A DNA stretch of 64,000 nt from positions 1,435,621 through 1,499,620 of the forward strand of contig NZ_CP035425.1 of the NCBI RefSeq assembly GCF_006740685.1. The letters are read 5' to 3'. The translations under genes and the position numbers were made by a program. The notes beneath the pieces were generated by a model that was not told the origin of the DNA, did no database searches, and worked only from the letters and a program-made list of their open reading frames with translations. Source of the stretch: Candidatus Nitrosopumilus sp. SW (GTDB taxonomy: Archaea > Thermoproteota > Nitrososphaeria > Nitrososphaerales > Nitrosopumilaceae). Shown here piece by piece: positions 15,368 through 23,945 of the stretch. Numbering within the stretch: position 1 is the stretch's first letter; every line of letters begins with the position of its first letter.

Positions 15368-16609
15368 ATGAGTAAAGTTAAGTCTAGCCCAAAACTGATC
15401 AAAGAAGGAAAACTATCCTATGAATGGGCAAGATCACACATGCAAATTCTAGATAATACAATTAATCGATTAAAAAAATCAAAACCTCTCAAAGGAATCA
15501 CCCTTGGATTTTGTCTCCATATCACAAAAGAGACTTCGGTATTATTAATGGGGGCAAAAGAACTTGGTGCAACTGTTGCATGTTGTGGCGGAAATCCACT
15601 AACTACACAAGACAATATTGCGGCATTTTTAGCATCTCAAGGAATTCATGTTTATGCATGGCATGGTCAATCTGTAAAAGAATATGATTGGTGTATTGAC
15701 CAAGTCCTAAAACACAAACCAACAATTCTTACTGATGATGGAGCAGACATGAATGTCAAAGCTCATTTTGATAAGCGATTTAAGGACATGGAAATTTTAG
15801 GTGCAACTGAAGAGACAACTGCAGGTGTAACTAGAATTAGGGCTGTTGAGAATCAAGGAAAATTAAGATATCCTGTAATCCTGGTAAATGAAGCATACAC
15901 AAAACATATGTTTGATAATAGATATGGTACTGGTCAAAGTACAATAGATGGATACCTTCGTGCTATGAACTTACTTCTAGCATCAAAGCGTGTTGTAGTT
16001 GTAGGTTATGGTTGGGTTGGTCGTGGTGTTGCATCAAGATGTAGTGGAATGGGTTCTAAAGTAATTGTAACTGAGATTGATCCTGTAAAAGCTCTTGAGG
16101 CTCACATGGATGGTTTTGAGGTAATGCCAATGGCGCAAGCTGCAAAGTTAGGTGACATCTTTATCACTTGTACTGGAATGACTAGTGTAATTAGAAAAGA
16201 ACACATTCTAAAAATGAAAGATGGTGCAATCATGGGAAATGTTGGCCATTTTGATGTAGAAATTGATAGTAAATTTTTGCTAAAGGAATCAAAATCTGTT
16301 AAAGAAGTAAGACCTGCACTTGATGAATGTGTGCTAAAAAATGGAAAGAAAGTTTATCTCATTGGACAAGGTCGTCTTGCAAACTTGGTTGCTGCAGAAG
16401 GACATCCTCCCGAAGTAATGGCACAATCATTCTCAAATCAGATTCTATCTGTAATGTACATCCTAAAAAACCACAAAAAGATGGAAAACAAAATCATCAA
16501 TGTACCTGAAGAGATTGATACACAAGTTGCAGTTGATGCACTAAAGGCAATGGATGTAAAAATTGACAAACTTACTCCTGAACAAGTAAAGTATGCAAAC
16601 AGCTGGTAA
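15368..16609 (+). CDS. ahcY: Adenosylhomocysteinase
   Basis: 413 residues from ATG 15368; the frame also opens at a TTG two codons earlier. LSYEWARSHMQILDNTI start, substrate-site residues in CHITKETSVL-like and GAEETTAG-type positions (here LGATEETTAGVTR), Rossmann motif GYGWVGRGVASR, and the C-terminal NAD-binding end LTPEQVKYANSW (usually K-x-x-x-Y). Hydrolyses S-adenosylhomocysteine to homocysteine and adenosine, clearing the product of methyltransferases. Monocistronic by context. Confidence 0.95.
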   Translation: MSKVKSSPKLIKEGKLSYEWARSHMQILDNTINRLKKSKPLKGITLGFCLHITKETSVLLMGAKELGATVACCGGNPLTTQDNIAAFLASQGIHVYAWHGQSVKEYDWCIDQVLKHKPTILTDDGADMNVKAHFDKRFKDMEILGATEETTAGVTRIRAVENQGKLRYPVILVNEAYTKHMFDNRYGTGQSTIDGYLRAMNLLLASKRVVVVGYGWVGRGVASRCSGMGSKVIVTEIDPVKALEAHMDGFEVMPMAQAAKLGDIFITCTGMTSVIRKEHILKMKDGAIMGNVGHFDVEIDSKFLLKESKSVKEVRPALDECVLKNGKKVYLIGQGRLANLVAAEGHPPEVMAQSFSNQILSVMYILKNHKKMENKIINVPEEIDTQVAVDALKAMDVKIDKLTPEQVKYANSW

Positions 16610-16646
16610 AACTTCTTAACCCCAACACTGCTTTTGATAATATCTA

Positions 16647-18302
16647 ATGAACAAAAAAGCTATCATTACTAGTGCATTACCTTATGCAAACGGTGAGATT
16701 CACCTAGGGCATGTCGCATCTACCTATTTGCCTGCAGATGTCACAACTAGGTTTCTAAAACAAAATGGTGTTGAGGCATACTATGTTTGTGCATCTGATG
16801 ATTTTGGAACTCCAATTTTGATTCAATCTGAAAAAGAAGGAAAAACCCCTGCAGAATATGTTGCTCATTGGAATAAACGTGACTATGAGGACTTTACCGC
16901 CTTTGACATTGATTTTGATTATTTTTACAAGACTAGTTCTCCTGAAAATATTCAATTTGTTCAAGATGTGTTCAAAAAACTCAATGATGCAGGTCACATA
17001 TACGAGCAAGAAATAATTCAATTTTATTGTAATAACGACAAAAAATTCCTACCTGACAGATATGTTAAGGGTACCTGCCCATATTGTAAAGCAGAAGACC
17101 AATACTCTGATCTATGCGAAAGTTGTGGTCGTGTCCCTGAAGAGATTACAGATCCTAAATGTTCATTATGTAATCAGCCTCCTACAAAAGAGAAGACAAC
17201 ACATTACTTTTTCAAACTCAAAAATTTTGGAGAGCCTCTCTCAAAATGGCTAGATGAAAATGAACATCTTCAAAAAGATGTAAAAAAATATGTACAGAAC
17301 TGGATAAAATCTGGTTTAATTGATTGGGATATTACCCGAGACATTACTTGGGGCGTTCCTGTTCCACTTGATGGTACAACAGACAAGGTCTTCTATGGTT
17401 GGTTTGATAATCACTTGGCATACATCTCTACTGCACTGAAATTCCTAAATGACAAAGGCATTGACGGAAAAGAATTTTGGAATTCATCTGATATCTACCA
17501 CTTTATCGGAAAAGACATTGTTTATCATCACTATCTGTTTTTACCTGCCATGCGATTGGGAATTGAAAATGAATACAAACTACCTGATTACATTCCTACA
17601 AGAGGGCACCTTACACTTCAAGGAAAAAAAATCTCAAAGAGCAGAAATTGGTATATTGGATTAAAACAATTCTTAGAGTATTACCCTGCAGACTATTTGC
17701 GATTCTATCTTGTATCTATCAATCCTTATTCTCAAGATGACTTGAATTTTGACTGGGATGATTTTACAACAAGAATAAATTCTGAATTAATTGGAAATCT
17801 TGGAAACTTTGTTAATCGTGCATTAGGATTCACCAAAAAAGCATTTGATGGAAAAATTCCAGATCCTGAAAACTTTGACGAAAAAGATTCTGAGGCAGAA
17901 CAAAAAATTAAATCTCTTGCAACTGATGTTGGTACTTTGATGGAGCAAAATCATCTTGATAGAGCACTAAAGAAGATTATGGAGTTTTCATCCTACTTTA
18001 ATCAGTACTTTCAACATAAGGAACCTTGGAAGAAAGGTCCTGGTACTGCATCTTGTGTTTATCTTTCTGTCAATGCAGTTAGAAGCTTGGCAATAGCAGT
18101 ATTCCCATTCATTCCTAAATCTGCTCAAAACATTTGGGTTCAACTTGCACTAGATGGTAAGGTAAATGAACAAAATTGGAGTGATATGTCTGCTTTGGGA
18201 ATACCTTCTGGGCATACACTTGGTGATTCCTCACCATTATTTGCCCGAGTTGAAGAATCTGATATTGAAAAATACAAAAAACAACTAGGACCTTCAGAAT
18301 AA
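16647..18302 (+). CDS. metG: Methionyl-tRNA synthetase
   Basis: 551 residues. HIGH-like motif in ALPYANGEIHLGH, zinc knuckle with four Cys pairs (CPYCKAED, LCESCG, KCSLC), signature GKDIVYHHYLFLPAM and the KMSKS equivalent KKISKSRN. C-terminal anticodon-binding helical domain present; no fused tRNA-binding (EMAP) domain, so the short archaeal form. Followed after one base by an alpha/beta hydrolase gene, suggesting co-transcription. Confidence 0.95.
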   Translation: MNKKAIITSALPYANGEIHLGHVASTYLPADVTTRFLKQNGVEAYYVCASDDFGTPILIQSEKEGKTPAEYVAHWNKRDYEDFTAFDIDFDYFYKTSSPENIQFVQDVFKKLNDAGHIYEQEIIQFYCNNDKKFLPDRYVKGTCPYCKAEDQYSDLCESCGRVPEEITDPKCSLCNQPPTKEKTTHYFFKLKNFGEPLSKWLDENEHLQKDVKKYVQNWIKSGLIDWDITRDITWGVPVPLDGTTDKVFYGWFDNHLAYISTALKFLNDKGIDGKEFWNSSDIYHFIGKDIVYHHYLFLPAMRLGIENEYKLPDYIPTRGHLTLQGKKISKSRNWYIGLKQFLEYYPADYLRFYLVSINPYSQDDLNFDWDDFTTRINSELIGNLGNFVNRALGFTKKAFDGKIPDPENFDEKDSEAEQKIKSLATDVGTLMEQNHLDRALKKIMEFSSYFNQYFQHKEPWKKGPGTASCVYLSVNAVRSLAIAVFPFIPKSAQNIWVQLALDGKVNEQNWSDMSALGIPSGHTLGDSSPLFARVEESDIEKYKKQLGPSE

Positions 18303-18303
18303 A

Positions 18304-19056
18304 ATGAAACCCATTCCAAGAATTTCAACAAGAGGTTACTATGATCTTAAAACTGGAAAAACCCTAAAGAAAAATAACTATTATCTTTACCCAAAAAAAG
18401 ATTTTCAGAAATTAGATGGTTCAAAGGAATTAACCATAATGATTCATGGTTTGAGAAATGACAATGCGGGTGCCATTGCAAAGGTTGTATTGGCACGTAA
18501 TAGATTACGTAAATTGGGTTATTCTCATCCTGTAATTGGATTTAGTTATGATTCTAACACAACTGGGGCTCATTTGATCAAACATGCAAAACATGCTCTT
18601 GCTGTAGGCCAAAGTATTGCAAAAAAGAATGGACGCAATCTAGGTAAATTCATTGAGGATTTCAAAAAATCTAACCCAAAAACAAAGATACGGTTAATGG
18701 GACATTCGCTAGGCTCTCAAGTGATACTAAGTACAATTGAATATCTTGCAAAAAAGGAACAAAATTCTGGAATTTTAGAGAGTGTTTACTTTTTTGGGGC
18801 TTCTATTACTGAAGATGTACCGTCTTCAAAAAAATATGGAAAAGCACTTCGAACCATTGTCAATAAAAAAATCTTAAACCATTATGCACCTTCTGATGAA
18901 GTTTTGCGTTGGGCTGATGACAAAAATTACGTTTTGGGACCTCTTGGCCTGAATGGTGCAACTGGAAAAACTATCAGTAAATATCACCAGAAACTCGTTA
19001 AACCAAAAAATCATAGGTTTGCAAGTTATGCTGCTGTACTGAACACCTTTCCATAA
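18304..19056 (+). CDS. Alpha/beta hydrolase (lipase-like, DUF900/DUF726-type)
   Basis: 250 residues. Nucleophile elbow G-H-S135-L-G-S (LMGHSLGSQV), oxyanion-side IMIHGL near residue 45, and a likely acid/His pair in the C-terminal third (HYAPSDEVLRWADD, KPKNHRFASY). Cytoplasmic. Substrate unknown; the family contains esterases and lipases. One-base gap after metG, which is probably coincidental operon sharing rather than a shared function. Confidence 0.78.
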   Translation: MKPIPRISTRGYYDLKTGKTLKKNNYYLYPKKDFQKLDGSKELTIMIHGLRNDNAGAIAKVVLARNRLRKLGYSHPVIGFSYDSNTTGAHLIKHAKHALAVGQSIAKKNGRNLGKFIEDFKKSNPKTKIRLMGHSLGSQVILSTIEYLAKKEQNSGILESVYFFGASITEDVPSSKKYGKALRTIVNKKILNHYAPSDEVLRWADDKNYVLGPLGLNGATGKTISKYHQKLVKPKNHRFASYAAVLNTFP

Positions 19057-19102
19057 CATTTCTTTTCGTATGGTTTTTAGTGCCTAATTCTAAAATTTTC
19101 TT

Positions 19103-20023
19103 GTGGTAAAATCAATTAACTTCGTAGTTTTAGGTAAGCAAGATATTGCATCAGAATTTGGGAAGAAAGGAACTGAAACTGATCTGACCCTTTATGATCG
19201 AAAGGAATCTGACATAATCAAAACATGGGTTGCTCCAAGTGGGTTCCCAGATAAAATTCAGCCATTGTTTCAAGCAATTAATCTTGCAGAATATGTGATA
19301 TTACATGTTGATAAATTAGATAAATTCACTGGGGAGCAAATCATTGCACTTGATTCTCTAAAAAAAGAAAAAGGAATTCTGTCTCATACCTTTGAAGTTG
19401 ATGAATCTAAGTTGGATGCAATGATCAAAGGTACTGTAGTTGAAAATTACGCTAAGGTTGATCAAGACAAAATTAAAGAAGAAATGGATAAACTTGAACC
19501 AATTACTTCTGACGGAGTTTCAGAAATGGTGATAGACCATTGTTTTGATGTAAAGGGTGTAGGAACTGTGATTTTAGGTAAAGTCACCAATGGTAAAGTA
19601 AAACAATATGATAATTTGAAATTATATCCTGCTGGAATTGATGTCCTTATAAAATCAATTCAAATGCATGATGATCCTGTTGATGAATCGATATGTCCTG
19701 CAAGAGTGGGTTTGGCAGTAAAAGGCGCCAAACCTGATGAAGTTGGACGTGGCGATGTTATTTGTGAAGAAGGTGCAGTGGATGTTAAAACTGAAATTGA
19801 AATTGATTTTCAAAAAAGTCCTTTTTACAAAAGTGAGATTGCAGAAAATCAAGGTTGTCTAGTCAACATAGGATTGCAAATAAAGGCTGCAAAATTCTCT
19901 TCAATATCTCCACTCAAACTCACTTTTGAAAAACCAATTGTATGTAAATCTGGACAAGTTGCAATAATCTTGAAACCTGAATCGCCTACAATTAGAATAC
20001 TTGGCAGTGGCAAAATAAAATAG
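19103..20023 (+). CDS. EF-Tu/SelB-like protein with degenerate G domain
   Basis: 306 residues, GTG start. Residues ~135-300 form EF-Tu domains 2 and 3 (CFDVKGVGTVILGKVTNGKV, PARVGLAVKG, GDVICEEG, then the domain-3 strand CLVNIGLQIKAAKF and RILGSGKI). The N-terminal ~130 residues keep the length of a G domain but lack a P-loop (GKQDIASEFGKK instead of G-x4-G-K-S/T), DxxG and NKxD, so it should not hydrolyse GTP in the usual way. Similar SelB-like paralogs without GTPase motifs exist in other archaea that lack selenocysteine. Role in translation is inferred only. Confidence 0.75.
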   Translation: MVKSINFVVLGKQDIASEFGKKGTETDLTLYDRKESDIIKTWVAPSGFPDKIQPLFQAINLAEYVILHVDKLDKFTGEQIIALDSLKKEKGILSHTFEVDESKLDAMIKGTVVENYAKVDQDKIKEEMDKLEPITSDGVSEMVIDHCFDVKGVGTVILGKVTNGKVKQYDNLKLYPAGIDVLIKSIQMHDDPVDESICPARVGLAVKGAKPDEVGRGDVICEEGAVDVKTEIEIDFQKSPFYKSEIAENQGCLVNIGLQIKAAKFSSISPLKLTFEKPIVCKSGQVAIILKPESPTIRILGSGKIK

Positions 20024-20058
20024 ACTAAATTTAATACAATCAAATTTGATGACTCATT

Positions 20059-20589
20059 ATGCGTGGATTGATGATGGGAAGGTTTCAGCCTTTTCATTTG
20101 GGTCATCTGGAATTAGTTAAACAAATTCTTGATCAATGTGATGAAGTAATTATTGCAATAACTAGTGCACAGTTCAATTATTTGGAAAAAGATCCATTTA
20201 CTGCTGGCGAAAGAATTGAAATGATTCATAATTCTCTCAAAGAAGCAAACCTTGATTTGAGAAAATGTTTTGTAATGTCCATAGAGAATCAGTTTAACGT
20301 TGCAACATGGGCATCCTATTTGCAATCTGCATTACCTCATTTTGATAAAGTATACAGTGGGAATGACTATGTCTCTATGCTTTTAGCTGATTCTGGAATA
20401 ATTGTTGTAAAACCTGACTTCTTAGATCGAAAACAATACAATGCAACTAAAATCCGCTCAATGATAATATCTGATGAAAATTGGAAAGACTATGTTCCAA
20501 ATGCTGTTTATGAATTTCTGACAAAAATTAATGCAAAAAATAGGTTATCCGTAATTTCTAAATCTGATACCAATCCTACAAAACACTGA
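20059..20589 (+). CDS. nadM: Archaeal nicotinamide-nucleotide adenylyltransferase
   Basis: 176 residues. Nucleotidyltransferase signature GRFQPFHLGHLELV at the N-terminus (H/T-x-G-H), an EKDPFTAGERIEMI segment and the second phosphate-binding motif ATKIRSMI. This is the archaeal NMNAT type. Joins NMN and ATP to NAD; acts just after or before NadE (gene at 14155) in NAD synthesis. Its TGA overlaps the ATG of a zinc-ribbon mini-gene by one base. Confidence 0.93.
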   Translation: MRGLMMGRFQPFHLGHLELVKQILDQCDEVIIAITSAQFNYLEKDPFTAGERIEMIHNSLKEANLDLRKCFVMSIENQFNVATWASYLQSALPHFDKVYSGNDYVSMLLADSGIIVVKPDFLDRKQYNATKIRSMIISDENWKDYVPNAVYEFLTKINAKNRLSVISKSDTNPTKH

Positions 20590-20708
20590 TGGAACCTGTA
20601 CGTGCTTGTCCAATTTGCCCTGAATGTGGCTCAAAAAAATTCATTCGTATTCCTGATGAATCTGTTAAAGTAAAATGCCGTAATTGCAATCATATTATTC
20701 GCATATAA
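20589..20708 (+). CDS. 39-residue zinc-ribbon mini-protein
   Basis: MEPVRACPICPECGSKKFIR then IPDESVKVKCRNCNHIIRI. Cys pairs C-P-E-C-G and C-R-N-C-N form a ribbon like those in ribosomal proteins or transcription factors; an additional Cys precedes at C7. Its ATG uses the last base of the nadM stop (TGATG), so translation is coupled. Shorter than most gene callers accept. Confidence 0.65.
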   Translation: MEPVRACPICPECGSKKFIRIPDESVKVKCRNCNHIIRI

Positions 20709-20712
20709 TAGT

Positions 20713-20740
20713 ATAATATTAAAATAATCATAAATATTAT
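20713..20740. promoter_or_regulatory. AT-rich inverted repeat upstream of RHH regulator
   Basis: ATAATATT (20713-20720) and AATATTAT (20733-20740) are perfect 8-bp inverted arms with a 12-base spacer, about 80 bp before the ribbon-helix-helix gene. Could be an autoregulatory operator, but AT-rich sequence makes chance possible. Confidence 0.3.
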
Positions 20741-20822
20741 GGCGATCATATAGTTATGGTGAGTTGAATGACAAATATCACTTCCAATGTAATTTATCGA
20801 AACCCTCTTTCTGGAGGAAAAT

Positions 20823-21365
20823 TTGACATCTAATGGAAAAAAAAATTCTGCAAATGTTTCTTGTCGAATTGATAAAACAATTTACGATGAATTACTTTTA
20901 GATGCTGAGAAAAAAGGAATCAGTCTTAACTCTTTGATATCTAGTATTGCCAAACATCATGTAACCTGGAAAAGATATGCTGATGAAATGGGATTTGTTC
21001 CTATTACCAAACGGTTGATAGGAAAAATATTCAAAAATTTAGATCAAAAAACAATTGAATCAATAGCTCATGATCTGGGAGGAACTGTTCCTCGAGAATT
21101 ATTATTCATGACTTTTGATAAAATGGATTTTGAAAATTTCATGCAGATACTTGAAATTAATGCAATGCGATTTGGTTCTGTAAAACATACTCATGATGAT
21201 GGGGTTCATGTATTGAATATCCACCATGGAATTAGTGATGAATTCTCTCATTTTCTTGCATGTGCACATCAAAAGATGGCAGACGACTTGTCTCTCAAAA
21301 TCAACATTACAAATTCTGATAAGAATATGCTGTGTTTGAATATTGAAAAACCAACTATTGATTAG
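20823..21365 (+). CDS. Ribbon-helix-helix (CopG-like) DNA-binding protein with C-terminal domain
   Basis: 180 residues, TTG start. N-terminal ANVSCRIDKTIYDELLLDAE then KKGISLNSLISSIAKHH is a ribbon-helix-helix fold; residues ~55-180 are an unrecognised sensor-like domain (FENFMQILEINAMRFGSVKH, HGISDEFSHFLACAHQKMAD). In-frame stop at 20790 leaves no ATG/GTG alternative, and a strong GGAGG at 20813-20817 supports TTG at 20823. A 21-codon ORF (20768-20833) ends across the start, so translation may be coupled. Likely transcription regulator. Confidence 0.8.
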   Translation: MTSNGKKNSANVSCRIDKTIYDELLLDAEKKGISLNSLISSIAKHHVTWKRYADEMGFVPITKRLIGKIFKNLDQKTIESIAHDLGGTVPRELLFMTFDKMDFENFMQILEINAMRFGSVKHTHDDGVHVLNIHHGISDEFSHFLACAHQKMADDLSLKINITNSDKNMLCLNIEKPTID

Positions 21366-21954
21366 TTAGTGTTTGACTCAAAAATTCATCTGATTTCAAA
21401 CCTGTCTCTTTTGTCATGTTTAAAATTTTCAAAAATTTTTCCTTGTCTAAATCCTCTTGTTTTGTTCTTATGAAATATTTTGCACCATAATGCCCTCTTT
21501 CTGAAATGATTTCGTAGCCTACTCTGATCCCTGTTCTATAGTCTACTCTTAATGTTGAGAGAAAATCATCTACCTTTTTCTTGAATTCCTCTTTTTGTTC
21601 TTCTGAAAATCTATACAAATTAAATGTCAATTCCTTACTTAGAAACGTCATAAACCCTGTTATGACATCTAAATTATTTTTGTCTTGAAATACTTCAATT
21701 CTCATTTTTAATGGACCGATATCTTGAAGTAAAAAATGAAATACATTTTTTGGTTCATTAACTTCATTAAATGAAATATTTTCTTCACTAAGCCATTTTT
21801 CAATTCTATTTCTTATTTCGATATCTTTACCATCTAAATCATGAATCTTTTTGAGACATTTATTACAAATTGGTTTTGTATCTTCTTCTTGTCCCCAAAA
21901 ACCATTCATCTTCTCATTTTCAATAAATTCCTCACAACGACAACATTTGACCAT
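21355..21954 (-). CDS. Zinc-finger plus DUF2299-like protein
   Basis: 199 residues. N-terminal treble-clef-like zinc site: C-x2-C in KCCRCEEF and C-x2-C in ICNKCLKKIHDLDG. From about residue 50, RIEKWLSEENISFNEVNEPK and FHFLLQDIGPLKMRIEVFQD resemble the archaeal DUF2299 (secretion-chaperone-like) fold as I recall it; the assignment is tentative. C-terminal helical KEKFLKILNMTKET. Overlaps the convergent RHH gene by 11 bases. Confidence 0.6.
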   Translation of the reverse strand: MVKCCRCEEFIENEKMNGFWGQEEDTKPICNKCLKKIHDLDGKDIEIRNRIEKWLSEENISFNEVNEPKNVFHFLLQDIGPLKMRIEVFQDKNNLDVITGFMTFLSKELTFNLYRFSEEQKEEFKKKVDDFLSTLRVDYRTGIRVGYEIISERGHYGAKYFIRTKQEDLDKEKFLKILNMTKETGLKSDEFLSQTLTNQ

Positions 21955-22014
21955 GTATCTATTACAACAATAAACCGCTTATTCTTTTTGGTAATAAAAA
22001 ACAAAAAATGAGAA

Positions 22015-22290
22015 TTAGATCTTAATCCTCTTTGTTCCCTTCCCAGCACTGATATAATGACCCTTAAAGTCTGCTGGAAGAGTTGGTTTTTCCAATTCAG
22101 AGAGATTGATCTTTTTTGTACCCTTGTTTGCCATGATCATAAGATTTCCTGCAAGCTTTAGTCTATCTTCATTTACTTTGTTTGTATTTTTCCCCATATA
22201 CTCAGCTGGCAAAACTGGTTTTTCTTCAGTTGCTGTTCCTCTCTCTTTGGTGTGGCGTACCACGATTGTGTCAATGAAATTTATGCCCAT
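22015..22290 (-). CDS. Small hypothetical protein with internal repeat
   Basis: 91 residues, basic. Two related segments: EEKPVLPAEYMGKN and LEKPTLPADFKGHY, each before a G-T-K-(K/R)-I motif (KGTKKINL, KGTKRIKI). No metal site, membrane helix or signal. Family not recognised. Divergently placed against ilvC with 122 bp between starts. Confidence 0.6.
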   Translation of the reverse strand: MGINFIDTIVVRHTKERGTATEEKPVLPAEYMGKNTNKVNEDRLKLAGNLMIMANKGTKKINLSELEKPTLPADFKGHYISAGKGTKRIKI

Positions 22291-22412
22291 CTCATTATGT
22301 TAAGTAAGTATGAAGATAATAAGATAACAGCATTTTTTTGTAGTTATTTGTAGCCATTTCATTCGTCAAATGTTTTTCATAGTTAATATTTGCAATAAAA
22401 TCTGCCAAAATC

Positions 22413-23411
22413 ATGGCACAAACATGGAAAGATACCGATATCAGTCTTGATCCGATAAAAGATCAAACAATTGCTGTAATTGGTTATGGAATTCAAGGTG
22501 ATGCTCAAGCAAACAACATGAAAGACTCTGGTCTTAATGTTATAATCGGTCTTAAAGAAGGCGGTAATAGCTGGAAAAAAGCCGAAGCTGATGGTCACAA
22601 AGTAATGTCAGTAGCAGATGCCACAAAACAGGCAGACATTATTCATATACTGATTCCAGATATGATTCAAGGTCAAGTATACAAAGATGAAATCGGACCA
22701 AATCTTTCTGAAGGAAAAGCATTGTCATTTTCTCATGCAGCTGCAATCTATTGGAAATGGATTGAAGCACCAAACAATGTTGATTTAATCATGATTGCAC
22801 CAAAAGGACCTGGTTCCAAAGTAAGAGAAACATATCTTGATAATTTTGGAACTCCAGCTATTGTTGCAGTTGAACAAGACTTTACAGGAAAAGCTTGGGA
22901 TAGAACATTGGGAATTGCAAAAGCAATTGGAAGTGCAAGAGCCGGATTAATCAAAACTGCTTTCAAAGAAGAAGTAGAAACTGATTGGTTTGGTGAACAA
23001 GCAGACCTTTGTGGTGGTGCAGCTTCTATGGTGACAAACGCATTTGAAACTCTAGTTGAAGCAGGATATCAACCAGAAATTGCATACTTTGAAGTCCTAC
23101 ATGAACTCAAACTCATTGTAGATATGATTCAAAGATATGGTATCAATGGAATGTGGAGACGTGTAAGTGAAACTGCAAGATATGGCGGTTTAACACGTGG
23201 ACCAATGGTGATGGATTCTGCAAACAAAGAGAACATGAAAAAAGTTCTAACCATGATTCAAGATGGTACATTCAACAACGAGTGGATTTCTGAATACCAG
23301 AAAAATGGTAAAGATGCATTTGACAAATACATGAAACAATATGACGAACACCAAATTGAAAAAGTTGGTAAAGAAATGCGTAAAATGATGTGGCCTGATT
23401 CCACAGAATAA
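22413..23411 (+). CDS. ilvC: Ketol-acid reductoisomerase
   Basis: 332 residues, class I length. Rossmann motif GYGIQGDAQANNMKDSG at the N-terminus, HAAAIYW and MIAPKGPGSKVR, and the knotted C-terminal domain with D-x-F-G-E-Q (TDWFGEQADLCGG) and E-V-L-H-E-L metal ligands. Converts acetolactate to dihydroxyisovalerate in valine, leucine and isoleucine synthesis. Single gene; codon use and clean reading suggest high expression. T-rich DNA lies between its stop and the convergent mcmA2. Confidence 0.97.
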   Translation: MAQTWKDTDISLDPIKDQTIAVIGYGIQGDAQANNMKDSGLNVIIGLKEGGNSWKKAEADGHKVMSVADATKQADIIHILIPDMIQGQVYKDEIGPNLSEGKALSFSHAAAIYWKWIEAPNNVDLIMIAPKGPGSKVRETYLDNFGTPAIVAVEQDFTGKAWDRTLGIAKAIGSARAGLIKTAFKEEVETDWFGEQADLCGGAASMVTNAFETLVEAGYQPEIAYFEVLHELKLIVDMIQRYGINGMWRRVSETARYGGLTRGPMVMDSANKENMKKVLTMIQDGTFNNEWISEYQKNGKDAFDKYMKQYDEHQIEKVGKEMRKMMWPDSTE

Positions 23412-23421
23412 TTCTTTTTTC

Positions 23422-23844
23422 TTATATTTTTCTTAATTTACCTACACCTGTATTGATATGATCAATAATTGTAGGTAATGGGGTACCAGGTCCAAATACG
23501 TGGTCAATACCAGCTTTAATCAAATCTTTATGATCAATTTCTGGAATTACTCCTCCGCCAACTACTAGAACATCGTTAATCTTTTTCTTTTTGAGGGCTT
23601 TGACTACTCTTGGGAATAATGTTCCATGTGCTCCATTAAGTAAACTCATTGCAATTGCATCTACATCTTCATCTTCTGCAATTTGTGCAACTCTCTCTGG
23701 AGTCGCAAATAATCCTGAATAGATAACTTCCATTCCTGCATCTCTGAATGCTCTACACAACACAAGTGCTCCTCTATCGTGTCCATCTAGACCCAATTTT
23801 GCAACTAAAATCTTGATGTTTCTTGTTTGCGTCTTCTGTTTCAT
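23422..23844 (-). CDS. mcmA2: Methylmalonyl-CoA mutase, cobalamin-binding small subunit
   Basis: 140 residues. B12-binding motif D20-x-H22-x2-G25 (LGLDGHDRGA), followed by S-L (AMSLLNGAHGTLFPRV) and G-G (VVGGGVIPEID). The catalytic large subunit is a separate gene at 27815, as usual for archaeal two-subunit mutases. Together they turn (R)-methylmalonyl-CoA into succinyl-CoA in the 3-hydroxypropionate/4-hydroxybutyrate cycle. Encoded 4 kb from its partner, on the opposite strand. Confidence 0.95.
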   Translation of the reverse strand: MKQKTQTRNIKILVAKLGLDGHDRGALVLCRAFRDAGMEVIYSGLFATPERVAQIAEDEDVDAIAMSLLNGAHGTLFPRVVKALKKKKINDVLVVGGGVIPEIDHKDLIKAGIDHVFGPGTPLPTIIDHINTGVGKLRKI

Positions 23845-23945
23845 GATATTATTCGATATTTTGTATATTTTAAAGGCTTTATTTGATTTTCTGATTTGCT
23901 TTTTAATAGAAAATCTACTTAAAGAGTATCATAGTCACCCCAAAC

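Noticed and set aside
12900..20200. Further ACTAGTG/CACTAG sequences (e.g. near 13910, 14529, 16187, 16665, 20161)
   Set aside because: They lie inside coding sequence, are single, and have no TATA at the defining distance.
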